DNA of 64,000 nt, taken from the NCBI GenBank assembly GCA_034142505.1, contig JAWZDV010000036.1, forward strand, positions 1 through 64,000, given 5' to 3'. The notes beneath the pieces were generated by a model. The model saw only the letters and a program-made list of their open reading frames with translations. It was not told the origin of the DNA and did not search any database. This DNA is from Hungatella_A sp034142505 (GTDB lineage: Bacteria > Bacillota > Clostridia > Lachnospirales > Lachnospiraceae). This document shows, piece by piece, positions 23,944 to 32,642 of the stretch. The translations under genes and the position numbers were made by a program. The stretch's first letter is position 1; every line of letters starts with the position of its first letter.

Positions 23944-24708
23944 ATGAATTATCTGACAATCAATCATTTGAAAAAATCCTTTGGGGAACTGGGTGTCATC
24001 AAGGATATCTCCCTGGCTGTGGAGGAGGGGGAGGTGGTGTCCATCATCGGGCCTTCCGGCTCCGGTAAATCCACACTGCTGCGCTGCGCCACTATGCTGG
24101 AACAGATGGACAGCGGGGAGATCATCTATCTGGGTGAGAAAGCGGCCTGGACCGGCGATGACGGGAAAGCCGTTTATGCGAAGAAGGACGACATGCGGCG
24201 GATTCAGAGCTGTTATGGTCTGGTATTCCAGAACTTTAACTTATTTCCCCATTACTCCGTGATGAAAAATATCACCGATGCCCCGATCCATGTTCAGAAG
24301 CGAAACAGGGAGGACGTGCGCCGGGAGGCAGAGGAACTGTTAAAGAAGATGGGGCTGGAGGACAAGGCGGACGCTTACCCGTACCAATTGTCCGGCGGGC
24401 AGTGCCAGCGTGTGGCGATTGCAAGAGCATTGGCATTGAATCCGAAGATTTTGTTTTTTGACGAGCCGACATCGGCCCTTGACCCGGAGTTAACCGGGGA
24501 AGTGCTGAAGGTGATCCGCTCTCTGGCAGACATGCACATCACCATGGTGATAGTCACCCATGAGATGGCATTTGCCAAGGATATCTCCGACCGGGTGATC
24601 TTTATGGCAGACGGCGTGATTGTGGAAGAAGGCCGGCCGGATGAGGTATTTGCCTCCACAAATGAACGGACCAAGAGTTTCCTGGGAAGATACGGGGATA
24701 TGCTGTAA
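23944..24708 (+). CDS. amino-acid ABC transporter ATP-binding protein
   Basis: A 254-residue ABC ATPase of the GlnQ/HisP type. Walker A is GPSGSGKST, the Q-loop FQNFNLFPHY, the signature LSGGQ, and Walker B ILFFDEPTSALDPE, with the switch His in VTHEM. A short acidic insertion (AAWTGDDGKAVYAKKDD) sits between Walker A and the Q-loop. It completes the importer encoded by the two genes upstream. Good ribosome site AGGGGGCGG. Confidence 0.95.
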   Translation: MNYLTINHLKKSFGELGVIKDISLAVEEGEVVSIIGPSGSGKSTLLRCATMLEQMDSGEIIYLGEKAAWTGDDGKAVYAKKDDMRRIQSCYGLVFQNFNLFPHYSVMKNITDAPIHVQKRNREDVRREAEELLKKMGLEDKADAYPYQLSGGQCQRVAIARALALNPKILFFDEPTSALDPELTGEVLKVIRSLADMHITMVIVTHEMAFAKDISDRVIFMADGVIVEEGRPDEVFASTNERTKSFLGRYGDML

Positions 24709-24726
24709 AGATTTTGCATAAAACCC

Positions 24727-24754
24727 TTGCAAATTCAGGATTTTCATGTAAAAT
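24727..24754 (+). promoter_or_regulatory. promoter of the ABC-F leader
   Basis: TTGCAA (24727-24732), a 16-bp spacer, and TAAAAT (24749-24754) preceded by TG one base upstream-adjacent (TGTAAAAT). Transcription would start close to 24761, just ahead of a terminator-like hairpin. Confidence 0.6.
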
Positions 24755-24772
24755 AAGAGTGATATGGAAAAT

Positions 24773-24798
24773 AGAGGGGGCCTTATGACCCCTCTTTT
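24773..24798 (+). terminator. terminator-like hairpin in the ABC-F leader (possible attenuator)
   Basis: AGAGGGG (24773-24779) pairs with CCCCTCT (24789-24795), followed by TTT. It can end the amino-acid transporter transcript, but because it lies after the promoter at 24727-24754 it could also attenuate the ABC-F gene. A 24-codon open frame (24764-24838, ATG to TGA) spans it, and a second hairpin, GCGCGT/ACGCGC at 24854-24871, lies before the ribosome site. Confidence 0.6.
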
Positions 24799-24889
24799 GA
24801 TGCGCAGGAGACAAGGAGTCTTGTGGGCAGGGCTCTGATTCGTGAAAGAGGGAGCGCGTAAGAGAACGCGCGACGGAAAGGTTAAAGAG

Positions 24890-26527
24890 ATGATTAGTGC
24901 AAATAATGTAACGCTGAGAATTGGGAAAAAAGCATTATTCGAGGACGTTAATATTAAGTTTACAGAAGGAAACTGCTACGGCCTGATCGGTGCTAACGGA
25001 GCGGGAAAATCTACATTTTTGAAAATTCTATCCGGGAAGCTGGAGACGACCAATGGGGATATCGTGATAACTCCGGGGCAGAGACTGTCGTTTTTACAGC
25101 AGGACCATTTTAAATATGATGAATTTCAGGTTCTGGATACCGTGATTATGGGAAATGCCAGACTATATGAGATCATGAAAGAGAAAGATGCCATCTACAT
25201 GAAGGAAGATTTCACCGATGAGGACGGCATCAAGGCGGCAGAGCTGGAGGGCGAGTTTGCCACCATGAACGGCTGGGAAGCGGAGTCTGACGCCGCCAAC
25301 CTGTTAAACGGCCTTGGTATTGAGACAGATCTGCATTACATGCTGCTGAAAGAACTGACCGGCGCGCAGAAGGTGAAAGTTCTGTTAGCCCAGGCGCTGT
25401 TTGGCAACCCGGATATCCTGCTTTTGGATGAGCCGACCAACCATTTGGACTTGGACGCCATTGCATGGCTGGAAGAGTTTTTGATTAACTTTGAGAATAC
25501 GGTAATCGTGGTTTCCCATGACCGTTATTTCTTAAATAAAGTATGTACCCATATTGCGGATATCGACTATGGCAAGATTCAGCTGTACGCCGGCAACTAT
25601 GATTTCTGGTATGAGTCCAGCCAGTTGATGGTGAAACAGATGAAGGAGGCCAACCGGAAGAAAGAGGAGAAGATCAAGGAGCTGCAGGAATTTATTCAGC
25701 GATTCTCCGCCAACGCCTCCAAATCCAAACAGGCAACCTCCAGAAAACGTGCTCTGGAGAAGATTGAGCTGGATGACATCAAACCTTCCAGCAGAAAATA
25801 TCCCTATATTGATTTCCGCCCGTTCCGCGAGATCGGCAACGAAGTTCTGACGGTGGAGAATATGTCAAAGACCATTGACGGTGTAAAGGTTCTGGACAAC
25901 TTAACCTTCACGCTGAACCGGGAGGATAAAGTGGCTCTTGTGGGGCCTAACGAGCAGGCGAAGACAGTTCTGTTCAAGATTTTAGCCGGCGAGATGGAGC
26001 CGGACGAGGGAAGCTACAAGTGGGGGCTTACCACCACCCAGTCTTATTTCCCGAAGGACAACAGTGCCGAGTTTGATAACGACGACACGATTGTTGACTG
26101 GCTGACTCAGTACTCCCCTGAGAAGGACGTGACCTATGTCCGCGGCTTCCTGGGCAGAATGCTGTTTGCCGGGGAAGACGGCGTGAAGAAAGTGAAGGTC
26201 TTGTCCGGTGGAGAGAAAGTCCGCTGTATGTTATCTAAGCTGATGATCTCCGGCGCCAACGTACTGATGCTGGATGAGCCGACGGACCACCTGGATATGG
26301 AGGCCATCACGGCCCTCAACAACGGCCTGGTGAAATTCCCGGGCGTGCTGATTTTCTCCTCCAGAGACCACCAGATCGTCCAGACCACAGCGAACCGTAT
26401 CATGGAGATTGTAAATGGTACGCTCATCGACAAGATCACCACTTACGACGAGTATCTGGAGAGCGATGAGATGGCCCGCAAGAGACAGGTATTTACGGTC
26501 TCTGAGGCGGAAGCGGAAGAAGATTAA
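24890..26527 (+). CDS. ABC-F family ATPase (YkpA/YbiT-like)
   Basis: A 545-residue soluble protein with two ABC domains and no membrane part. Domain 1 has Walker A GANGAGKST and LLLDEPTNHLD; the linker (about residues 240-300) is charged, with KKKEEKIKELQEF as coiled coil. Domain 2 has GPNEQAKT in place of a standard Walker A, then LSGGEKVR and LMLDEPTDHLD. The A-K-T form of the second Walker A recalls YkpA-type proteins, so it is probably a branch trait. ABC-F proteins bind the ribosomal E site and influence translation; some protect against antibiotics, but nothing here marks a resistance type. The ATG at 24890 is chosen over a GTG at 24842. Confidence 0.93.
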   Translation: MISANNVTLRIGKKALFEDVNIKFTEGNCYGLIGANGAGKSTFLKILSGKLETTNGDIVITPGQRLSFLQQDHFKYDEFQVLDTVIMGNARLYEIMKEKDAIYMKEDFTDEDGIKAAELEGEFATMNGWEAESDAANLLNGLGIETDLHYMLLKELTGAQKVKVLLAQALFGNPDILLLDEPTNHLDLDAIAWLEEFLINFENTVIVVSHDRYFLNKVCTHIADIDYGKIQLYAGNYDFWYESSQLMVKQMKEANRKKEEKIKELQEFIQRFSANASKSKQATSRKRALEKIELDDIKPSSRKYPYIDFRPFREIGNEVLTVENMSKTIDGVKVLDNLTFTLNREDKVALVGPNEQAKTVLFKILAGEMEPDEGSYKWGLTTTQSYFPKDNSAEFDNDDTIVDWLTQYSPEKDVTYVRGFLGRMLFAGEDGVKKVKVLSGGEKVRCMLSKLMISGANVLMLDEPTDHLDMEAITALNNGLVKFPGVLIFSSRDHQIVQTTANRIMEIVNGTLIDKITTYDEYLESDEMARKRQVFTVSEAEAEED

Positions 26528-26569
26528 TAACTCTGCTGCTGTTAAGCGGCAATTCTCAATAAATGAAAC

Positions 26570-26610
26570 AGCCCCGTCTGAATTGGTGTATTCCAAGTTC
26601 AGCCGGGGCT
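26570..26610. terminator. bidirectional terminator between ABC-F and lepB
   Basis: AGCCCCGTCTGAATTGG (26570-26586) pairs with CCAAGTTCAGCCGGGGCT (26593-26610), leaving one bulge. It serves the two convergent genes. Confidence 0.82.
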
Positions 26611-26616
26611 TTACGG

Positions 26617-27174
26617 TTACTCCACGATCCCAATACTTGGGAAGTAGCGGAACATCACTTTGGCGACAATCTTATCCCGCTTTAAATACGTGTTTTTCCA
26701 GCGCCTGGAATCGGCGGAGGAGTTGCGGTTGTCACCCATCATAAAATAGGAATCCTCCGGCACCTCATAGTGGAGATCCGGTTCAGGGATCATTGGCTCT
26801 TTGAGATATGGCTCATCGAGCGGGGTTTCGGAATTGTTTAAGTAGACGTGGCCGTCCTTGATGTCAATAATATCACCCGGCAGTCCGATGATCCGCTTTA
26901 CATAATAAATGCTTTCGTCATCGGGATAACGGAAGATGATAATATCGCCCCGCTTTGGTTCCTCGAAATAGTAGGTAAGTCTGGAACCGATCACCCGGTC
27001 GCGGGTCATGATGGTGTTTTCCATGGAAGCGCTTGGTACCCGGCTGTTGGCGATGATAAAGGTGTTGAGCACATAGGCAATGATCGCTGCTATTACAAGA
27101 ATCTGAACCCAGCTGAGAAGCTCTTTTTTCCAGTCGATGGGTTCTTTTTCTGTTGGTTGTTCATGTTTCTTCAT
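26617..27174 (-). CDS. lepB: signal peptidase I
   Basis: A 185-residue type I signal peptidase that cleaves signal peptides on the outer face of the membrane. A short Lys/Glu-rich cytoplasmic start leads into one membrane helix (residues 20-42). The catalytic Ser50 is in SRVPSASMENTI and the general base Lys93 in YYVKRIIGLPGD, with GDNRNSSADSR as box E. The size fits Gram-positive SipS-type enzymes with a single anchor. The start at 27174 has AGAAGG seven bases before it and is preferred over ATGs at 27201 and 27195. A hairpin CCGCCAT/ATGGCGG (27206-27224) lies in the leader. Confidence 0.95.
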   Translation of the reverse strand: MKKHEQPTEKEPIDWKKELLSWVQILVIAAIIAYVLNTFIIANSRVPSASMENTIMTRDRVIGSRLTYYFEEPKRGDIIIFRYPDDESIYYVKRIIGLPGDIIDIKDGHVYLNNSETPLDEPYLKEPMIPEPDLHYEVPEDSYFMMGDNRNSSADSRRWKNTYLKRDKIVAKVMFRYFPSIGIVE

Positions 27175-27376
27175 GGGGATACCTTCTTTGCTCATTATCA
27201 TAAAGCCGCCATGAATGATGGCGGACTCTTTATAAAGTGTATATGAGTTTTCTTAATTGTGCAAGGGATTTTAGAAAAAGATAAGAAAAAAGTGAAACGA
27301 AATCTGTAAGGACGTGGTATACTTGTGGAAGAATGATTATTTACATAAGATATTAATTGTATAGGAGCAGTTTACT

Positions 27377-28714
27377 ATGGATAATAGCATGCGTGATAGC
27401 AGAAGCAAAAACAGCAGAAGCAGAAATGCCGCGCCCAGCGTGAACGGCAGCAACGTAAATATTAAGTTAAAAAATGGGGAGAGCATTCATGGGGGCAGTT
27501 TAAAATCAGGTGCGGTTCATGGGGGAAGCAGCCGGAAAGCGAAAAAAATGAAGACGAACAAGAAGGCCGGAAGTATGAGCAATGTGAAGCTGAATTTAAA
27601 CACAACCAACAGCAGCAATAACCGTATCCACAGCCGAAATAAGAATCGGAGCAAAATCAGAAAAAGTATAGAGAAAAAGCGGTTTTTTACGATGGAAGAC
27701 CGGTGGTATTTGGTGACTACGGTTTATCTTCTGGTGGCGGCCGGGGTTTTGCAGGTGGCAGCCAGACAGATTGTGGGATTCGGACAGTGGTATGCGACCC
27801 ATATATACCCGGTGATCGTGAATGTATGGGGAAGAATCTGCGGTCTCTTTCCATTTTCCGTGTTGGAGATCGGCGGGTATCTGGTGGCAGCCGGACTTTT
27901 GGTGTACGGGATTTACCATAGGAAAGAGGGCGGGAGAATCATTTCCCGGGTGGTATTTATATTGGGGGCGCTGGCATTTATCTACACCACCAACTGTGGG
28001 ATCAATTATTACCGCAGGCCGTTTTCCAGCTATCTGGATTTGGAGGTCAGGGAATCTTCGGTGGAGGAACTGGCTGCGCTGTGTCAGTTTTTGACGGACA
28101 AGGTGAATGAGACGGTGGATAAAACCACCATGGAGAGAGGATGGCCCAGGGAAGCCAGGGAGTGTATGCAGGACCTGGGAGAACAGTATCCGGAATTGGG
28201 CGGATATTATCCGGTGCCGAAACCGCTGACGGTCTCCAGAATCCTGTCGGTTCAGCAGCTGTGCGGAATCTATGCGCCGTTTACGGTGGAAGCAAACTTT
28301 AATCAGGAGATGACGACCTACAATATTCCTCATACGATGTGCCATGAACTGTCTCATTTGAAGGGATTTATGAGGGAGGACGAGGCCAACTTTATCGGAT
28401 ATCTGGCCTGTCTTAAGTCGGACCGCAGGTCTTTCCAGTACAGTGGATATCTGACTGGCTGGGTCTATGCCACCAACGCGCTGGCGAAGCAGGATATGGA
28501 TAAATATGTGGAACTGTACCGCCAGTTAAATGAGGACACGGTGCGCAATTTGAAGGAGAATACGGAATTCTGGAACCAGTATGACGGCAAGGTGGCCGAG
28601 GCGTCCAATAAAATAAATGATACATATCTGAAAATGAACGACCAGCAGGACGGCGTGAAGAGTTACGGACAGATGGTGGATTTGATGCTGGCTTATTACC
28701 GGGAGAACCAGTAG
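27377..28714 (+). CDS. DUF3810 membrane protein, putative zinc metallopeptidase
   Basis: A 445-residue protein. Residues 1-95 are Ser/Asn/Lys-rich low complexity, strongly basic. Three membrane segments follow between about 110 and 210. The outer domain contains HTMCHELSHLKGFMREDEAN, a HExxHxxGF...E pattern that is the zinc-peptidase signature of DUF3810 proteins. The function is not established, and the signature suggests a membrane-linked metalloprotease. An extended -10 TATACT at 27318 with a weak -35 lies upstream. The low-complexity N-terminus is unusual and could bind nucleic acid or lipid heads. Confidence 0.88.
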   Translation: MDNSMRDSRSKNSRSRNAAPSVNGSNVNIKLKNGESIHGGSLKSGAVHGGSSRKAKKMKTNKKAGSMSNVKLNLNTTNSSNNRIHSRNKNRSKIRKSIEKKRFFTMEDRWYLVTTVYLLVAAGVLQVAARQIVGFGQWYATHIYPVIVNVWGRICGLFPFSVLEIGGYLVAAGLLVYGIYHRKEGGRIISRVVFILGALAFIYTTNCGINYYRRPFSSYLDLEVRESSVEELAALCQFLTDKVNETVDKTTMERGWPREARECMQDLGEQYPELGGYYPVPKPLTVSRILSVQQLCGIYAPFTVEANFNQEMTTYNIPHTMCHELSHLKGFMREDEANFIGYLACLKSDRRSFQYSGYLTGWVYATNALAKQDMDKYVELYRQLNEDTVRNLKENTEFWNQYDGKVAEASNKINDTYLKMNDQQDGVKSYGQMVDLMLAYYRENQ

Positions 28715-28766
28715 GGGCTGGCTGGAGTTGTGATTGTAATTGACTGGGTTCAATGGTAAAATAAAA

Positions 28767-28921
28767 GTAACTATTCAAGACGGCGGGAATATAGATGCAA
28801 AAAGCAGTGTCAAGCTTGCTTGTAAGCTGGTTTTTGTGTCTATATTCTCATTGGAGGAATCTCCGATGCTTCTTGCATGACCGGAGGTAATGCAGGAGAA
28901 TAAGCCGTATTGAATCGTTAC
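28767..28921 (+). repeat. structured intergenic repeat, copy A
   Basis: A 155-bp element between the DUF3810 gene and glgB. The ends are inverted repeats, GTAACTATTCAAGACGGC and GCCGTATTGAATCGTTAC (18 bp, two mismatches). Inside are three hairpins: a long one (GAATATAGATGCAAAAA with TTTTTGTGTCTATATTC), a short one (TTGGAG/CTCCGA), and CTTGCAT with ATGCAGG. The loop of the first holds GTCAAGCTTGCTTGTAAGC (28809-28827), one base different from copy B. TCCGATGCTTCTTG (28862-28875) is identical in both. It precedes glgB by 29 bp, so it is part of that gene's leader if transcribed. Confidence 0.85.
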
Positions 28922-28950
28922 AAATAACTTGAGGAGCAAGGGGGATATCT

Positions 28951-31482
28951 ATGGACAAGGTGTTGTACGAGATGATGGATTGGGCGGCAATTGAGGAGCT
29001 TGTTTATTCGGAGTCGAGTAATCCGGAGAAACAGTTAGGTCCGCATTTGACGGAAAACGGTCTTCTGATTCAGGTTTTTATCCCGACGGCGGTCTATGTT
29101 ACAGTGAAGCTGACGGCTTCGGGGAAGCAATATCCGATGGATTTAGAGGATGAGGCGGGATTTTTTGCGGTGCTGATTCCAAGAAAGAGTCTGGCAGATT
29201 ACAGCCTTTTGGTTACTTATGATAATGGTATTACGGAAGAATTAAAGGACCCGTATGCGTTCCCGGCGCTGTTTGATGAGGCGGATTTAAAGAAGTTCGC
29301 GGCGGGAATCCACTATGAGATTTATGAGAAGCTGGGCGCCCATGTGGTGACAATCAGGGATGTCAGGGGGGTGTATTTTGCTGTGTGGGCACCCTGCGCT
29401 ATGAGAGTCAGCGTGGTGGGTGATTTTAACCTCTGGGATGGCAGACGTCATCAGATGCGCAAGCTGGAGGATTCCGGCATTTTTGAACTGTTTATACCCG
29501 GCCTGAACCAGGGAGAGATCTATAAGTTTGAGATCAAGGGACAGAGCGGCGAACCGATGTTAAAGGCAGATCCCTATGGGACCTTTGCAGAGCTGCGGCC
29601 CAACACGGCTTCGGTTGTCTGGGATATTAACCGCTTCCAGTGGAGCGATAAGGATTGGATGGACAAGCGGAAGAAAATCCAGTCGAAAGAAAGCCCCATG
29701 TCCATCTATGAAGTGCATCTTGGTTCCTGGATTCGGAAACCGCTGGAGGTGGATGAAAACGGGGATGAGATTGTGGGAAGTGAGTTCTACAATTACCGTG
29801 AGCTGGCCGTCAAACTGGCGGAGTATGTAAAAGAGATGGGTTACACCCATGTGGAGCTGATGCCGGTGATGGAGCATCCCTTAGATGCCTCCTGGGGCTA
29901 TCAGGTGACCGGGTACTATGCGCCGACCAGCAGATACGGAACGCCGGACGATTTTATGTATTTTATGGATTATATGCACGAGCAGGGGATCGGCGTGATC
30001 CTGGACTGGGTGCCGGCCCATTTCCCCAAAGATTTATCGGGGCTGGCCTGCTTTGACGGGACCTGTGTCTATGAGCATCAGGACCCGAGACAGGGGATGC
30101 ATCCCCACTGGGGCACGTTGATTTACAATTACGGCCGCCCCCAGGTGACCAATTTCCTGATTGCCAACGCGCTGTTCTGGGCTAAGAAGTACCATGCGGA
30201 CGGAATCCGTATGGATGCCGTGGCGTCGATGCTGTATCTGGATTACGGAAAGAATGACGGGGAGTGGATTCCCAATATCTATGGCGGAAATGAGAATCTG
30301 GAAGCGGTGGAGTTTTTAAAGCATCTGAATTCTATATTTAAGAAAATGTTCCCGGGGGCGGTGCTGATCGCGGAGGAATCCACAGCCTGGCCGCAGATTA
30401 CCGGAAATGTGAAAAATGGTTCGGTGGGTTTTGACTATAAATGGAACATGGGCTGGATGAATGATTTCACCGGCTATATGAAATATGATCCATTCTTCCG
30501 CTGCCACCACTATGGAGAGCTGACCTTCAGTATGCTGTACGCGTACAGCGAGGACTTTATTCTGGTATTCTCCCATGATGAGGTGGTTCACGGCAAGGGG
30601 TCCATGGTGGGCAAGATGCCGGGAGAGAAGCTGGAGGATAAGTTTGCCAATTTGAGAACGGCTTATGGCTTTATGATGATGCATCCGGGCAAGAAGCTGC
30701 TGTTCATGGGCCAGGATATGGGACAGATCTCGGAGTGGAATGAGAACGAGAGTCTCCCATGGGAGGATCTCCAATATGAGATTCACAGCCAGATGAAGGG
30801 GTATGTGCAGGCGTTAAATCAGCTGTATATCAGCCATCCGGCCTTATATGAGATGGATTATCATCCGAATGGATTTGAGTGGATTAACTGTACCAGTGGA
30901 CAGGACAATATTCTGGTGTTCCTGAGAAAGACGAAGAAGCAGGAAGAGGACTTGCTGGTTGTCTGCAACTTTGCGCCTGTGGTGCATGAGCAGTTCAAGG
31001 TGGGAGTGCCGTTCCATGGGAAGTATAAAGAGATCTTTAACAGTGATGAGGAACGGTTTGGCGGCTGGGGCGTAGGCAATCCACGGGTGAAGACGTCCAA
31101 GAAGGATGAATGTGACGAGAGGCCGGAGTCCATCACAATTCAGCTGGCGCCGCTGGGAATTCAGATATTCAGCTGCACGCCGGTGGAGGAGAAGCCGGAG
31201 CCGGCAAAGAAGAAAGCCGCGGTGAAGAAACCGATGGCTAAAAAGGCAGCGGCGGTAAAGAAAACAGCTGCAAAGCAGAATGCTGCGAAAACGGTGACTG
31301 TAAAAGCCGGAATGGCAGAAGCTGAAACTGCAAAGGTTGAAACTGCAAAAGCTGAAACTGCAAAGGTTGAAACTGCAAAAGCGGAAACTGCAAAAGCGAA
31401 AACTGTAAAAGCTGAAACTGAAAAAGCGAAAACTACGAAAGCAACTACAAAAGCTAAAACCACAACAGGGAAGACAAAATAA
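28951..31482 (+). CDS. glgB: 1,4-alpha-glucan branching enzyme with basic repeat tail
   Basis: GlgB introduces alpha-1,6 branches in glycogen. The 843-residue chain has N-terminal beta domains (CBM48, about residues 130-240, FAVWAPCAMRVSVVGDFNLWDG) and a GH13 barrel with DWVPAHFPKD, DGIRMDAVASMLY (nucleophile Asp), AEESTAWP (acid Glu) and SHDEVVHGKGS. A normal C-terminal beta domain ends near residue 745. It is followed by about 100 residues of Lys/Ala/Thr, first AKKKAAVKK-like, then ETAKA/ETAKV repeats. Such histone-H1-like tails are unusual on this enzyme. The adjacent maltodextrin regulon suggests a role in glycogen and maltodextrin turnover. GAGGAGCAAGGGGG precedes the ATG. Confidence 0.95.
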   Translation: MDKVLYEMMDWAAIEELVYSESSNPEKQLGPHLTENGLLIQVFIPTAVYVTVKLTASGKQYPMDLEDEAGFFAVLIPRKSLADYSLLVTYDNGITEELKDPYAFPALFDEADLKKFAAGIHYEIYEKLGAHVVTIRDVRGVYFAVWAPCAMRVSVVGDFNLWDGRRHQMRKLEDSGIFELFIPGLNQGEIYKFEIKGQSGEPMLKADPYGTFAELRPNTASVVWDINRFQWSDKDWMDKRKKIQSKESPMSIYEVHLGSWIRKPLEVDENGDEIVGSEFYNYRELAVKLAEYVKEMGYTHVELMPVMEHPLDASWGYQVTGYYAPTSRYGTPDDFMYFMDYMHEQGIGVILDWVPAHFPKDLSGLACFDGTCVYEHQDPRQGMHPHWGTLIYNYGRPQVTNFLIANALFWAKKYHADGIRMDAVASMLYLDYGKNDGEWIPNIYGGNENLEAVEFLKHLNSIFKKMFPGAVLIAEESTAWPQITGNVKNGSVGFDYKWNMGWMNDFTGYMKYDPFFRCHHYGELTFSMLYAYSEDFILVFSHDEVVHGKGSMVGKMPGEKLEDKFANLRTAYGFMMMHPGKKLLFMGQDMGQISEWNENESLPWEDLQYEIHSQMKGYVQALNQLYISHPALYEMDYHPNGFEWINCTSGQDNILVFLRKTKKQEEDLLVVCNFAPVVHEQFKVGVPFHGKYKEIFNSDEERFGGWGVGNPRVKTSKKDECDERPESITIQLAPLGIQIFSCTPVEEKPEPAKKKAAVKKPMAKKAAAVKKTAAKQNAAKTVTVKAGMAEAETAKVETAKAETAKVETAKAETAKAKTVKAETEKAKTTKATTKAKTTTGKTK
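31324..31443 (+). repeat. 15-bp tandem repeats in the glgB tail
   Basis: Eight 15-bp units of the type GAAACTGCAAAAGCT, encoding ETAK[AV] and decaying to KTTKA at the end. The early units are near identical and alternate GTT/GCT at the last codon, as in a 30-bp higher-order repeat. Confidence 0.9.
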
Positions 31483-31501
31483 CGGCGAGGAGATTTAAGT
31501 G

Positions 31502-32410
31502 ATGATTTTATTAGATGCGGCTACGGGGGCTGTGGCGGAGGAGACGCTGGCGCTGGCGGAAGAAGTGATGCAGGATATTGCACAGCTGAAGCCCAATGTG
31601 GTGCTGGAGACGATGAAGAGCTGGATTCCCGGCCTGATGGCCTTTGGTTACCGGCTGCTGGTAGCGGGACTGATTCTGTTTATCGGTTTCCGCATCGGAA
31701 AGATGCTGCGCAGGATGCTGGGGCGGACGTTCGACCGCATGGAGCTGGATGCCACCCTGAACAAGTTTCTGACCTCCGCGGTTTATGTGATGGTGGCTGG
31801 TCTGACCGTCTTTGCGGCGGCAGACAAGATCGGGATCAGTTCTGCGTCCATAGTGGCGGTACTCGGTTCCGCCGGTCTGGCTTTGGGCCTTGCCCTTCAG
31901 GGCAGTCTGTCCAACTTTGCTGGCGGTATCCTGATTCTGGTTATGAAGCCGTTTAAGGTTGGAGATTACATTCTTTGTGAAGGCATGGAGGGAACCGTCG
32001 GGTCCATAGGACTTGTTTACACCACCTTGAATACGCTGGACAACAAACAGGTCATCATGCCAAACGGCACCTTGTCCGGTTCTGTTCTCACCAACGTGAC
32101 CGCCCAGGAGCGCAGACGCCTTCAGATTAAAGTGGGCATCAGCTATGAATCCGATTTGAGAAAAGCGAAACAGCTGCTGCATCAGCTTTTTGAAACCCAT
32201 CCCCTGATGGTGAAGGAGGAACCGGTGGTTTCTTTTGTGGATGAACTGGCGGAGAGTTCCGTGGTCATCGGCGCCAGAGGCTGGGTTGCCACTGAGGATT
32301 ACTGGACGGCGAAGTGGGACCTGACAGAGAAGATCAAGCTGGCTTTCGACGAAGAGGGGATTGAGATTCCTTATAATCAGGTAGATATTCATATTAGGAA
32401 AGAATCATGA
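31502..32410 (+). CDS. small-conductance mechanosensitive channel (MscS family)
   Basis: A 302-residue protein with three membrane segments. The pore helix and beta-domain entrance read VLGSAGLALGLALQGSLSNF followed by AGGILILVMKPFKVGDYI, the canonical MscS pattern of Gly/Ala-packed TM3. The soluble C-terminus carries PNGTLSGSVLTNVT. It opens on hypo-osmotic shock to release solutes. The ATG at 31502 follows CGAGGAGA by eight bases; GTG at 31499 is less likely. It lies 19 bp after glgB and ends at a strong terminator, so the two may be co-transcribed. Confidence 0.95.
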   Translation: MILLDAATGAVAEETLALAEEVMQDIAQLKPNVVLETMKSWIPGLMAFGYRLLVAGLILFIGFRIGKMLRRMLGRTFDRMELDATLNKFLTSAVYVMVAGLTVFAAADKIGISSASIVAVLGSAGLALGLALQGSLSNFAGGILILVMKPFKVGDYILCEGMEGTVGSIGLVYTTLNTLDNKQVIMPNGTLSGSVLTNVTAQERRRLQIKVGISYESDLRKAKQLLHQLFETHPLMVKEEPVVSFVDELAESSVVIGARGWVATEDYWTAKWDLTEKIKLAFDEEGIEIPYNQVDIHIRKES

Positions 32411-32415
32411 TGTTT

Positions 32416-32460
32416 GGGGGCATATATTGTACATATTGCACAATATATGCCCCCTCTTTT
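32416..32460 (+). terminator. strong terminator after mscS
   Basis: GGGGGCATATATTGT (32416-32430) pairs perfectly with ACAATATATGCCCCC (32440-32454), followed by TCTTTT. Confidence 0.95.
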
Positions 32461-32501
32461 GGTAAAAGCTAACGAAAATGGGGATCAGAATCACCTTTAT
32501 C

Positions 32502-32529
32502 TTGAAATCTCCCAGTGACTGTGTTATAT
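32502..32529 (+). promoter_or_regulatory. promoter of the maltodextrin operon
   Basis: TTGAAA (32502-32507), a 16-bp spacer, and TTATAT (32524-32529). The expected start near 32536 is immediately followed by the palindromic operator. Confidence 0.65.
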
Positions 32530-32542
32530 TTGGTTTAAGGAA

Positions 32543-32570
32543 TTGGTAACGTTACCGATACCGTTACCAA
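32543..32570 (+). promoter_or_regulatory. LacI-type operator of the maltodextrin operon
   Basis: The 28-bp stretch starts TTGGTAACG and ends CGTTACCAA (inverted). It contains a perfect 12-bp palindrome GGTAACGTTACC at 32545-32556 and a third half-site CGTTACC, so two overlapping dimer sites are possible. The central CG and the position just after the promoter are typical of LacI/MalR repressors. The LacI gene at 37415 ends the same cluster and is the likely binder. Confidence 0.78.
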
Positions 32571-32642
32571 GAACCGGCAATTGTTTTTACAAAGCAACCA
32601 TAGTTTATGAGTTTATGTAAAAAGAAGGGAAGGATTCAAATT

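Noticed and set aside
31511..32392. Open frame antisense to the MscS gene
   Set aside because: Covers almost the whole mscS gene on the other strand with no start signal or recognisable domain.
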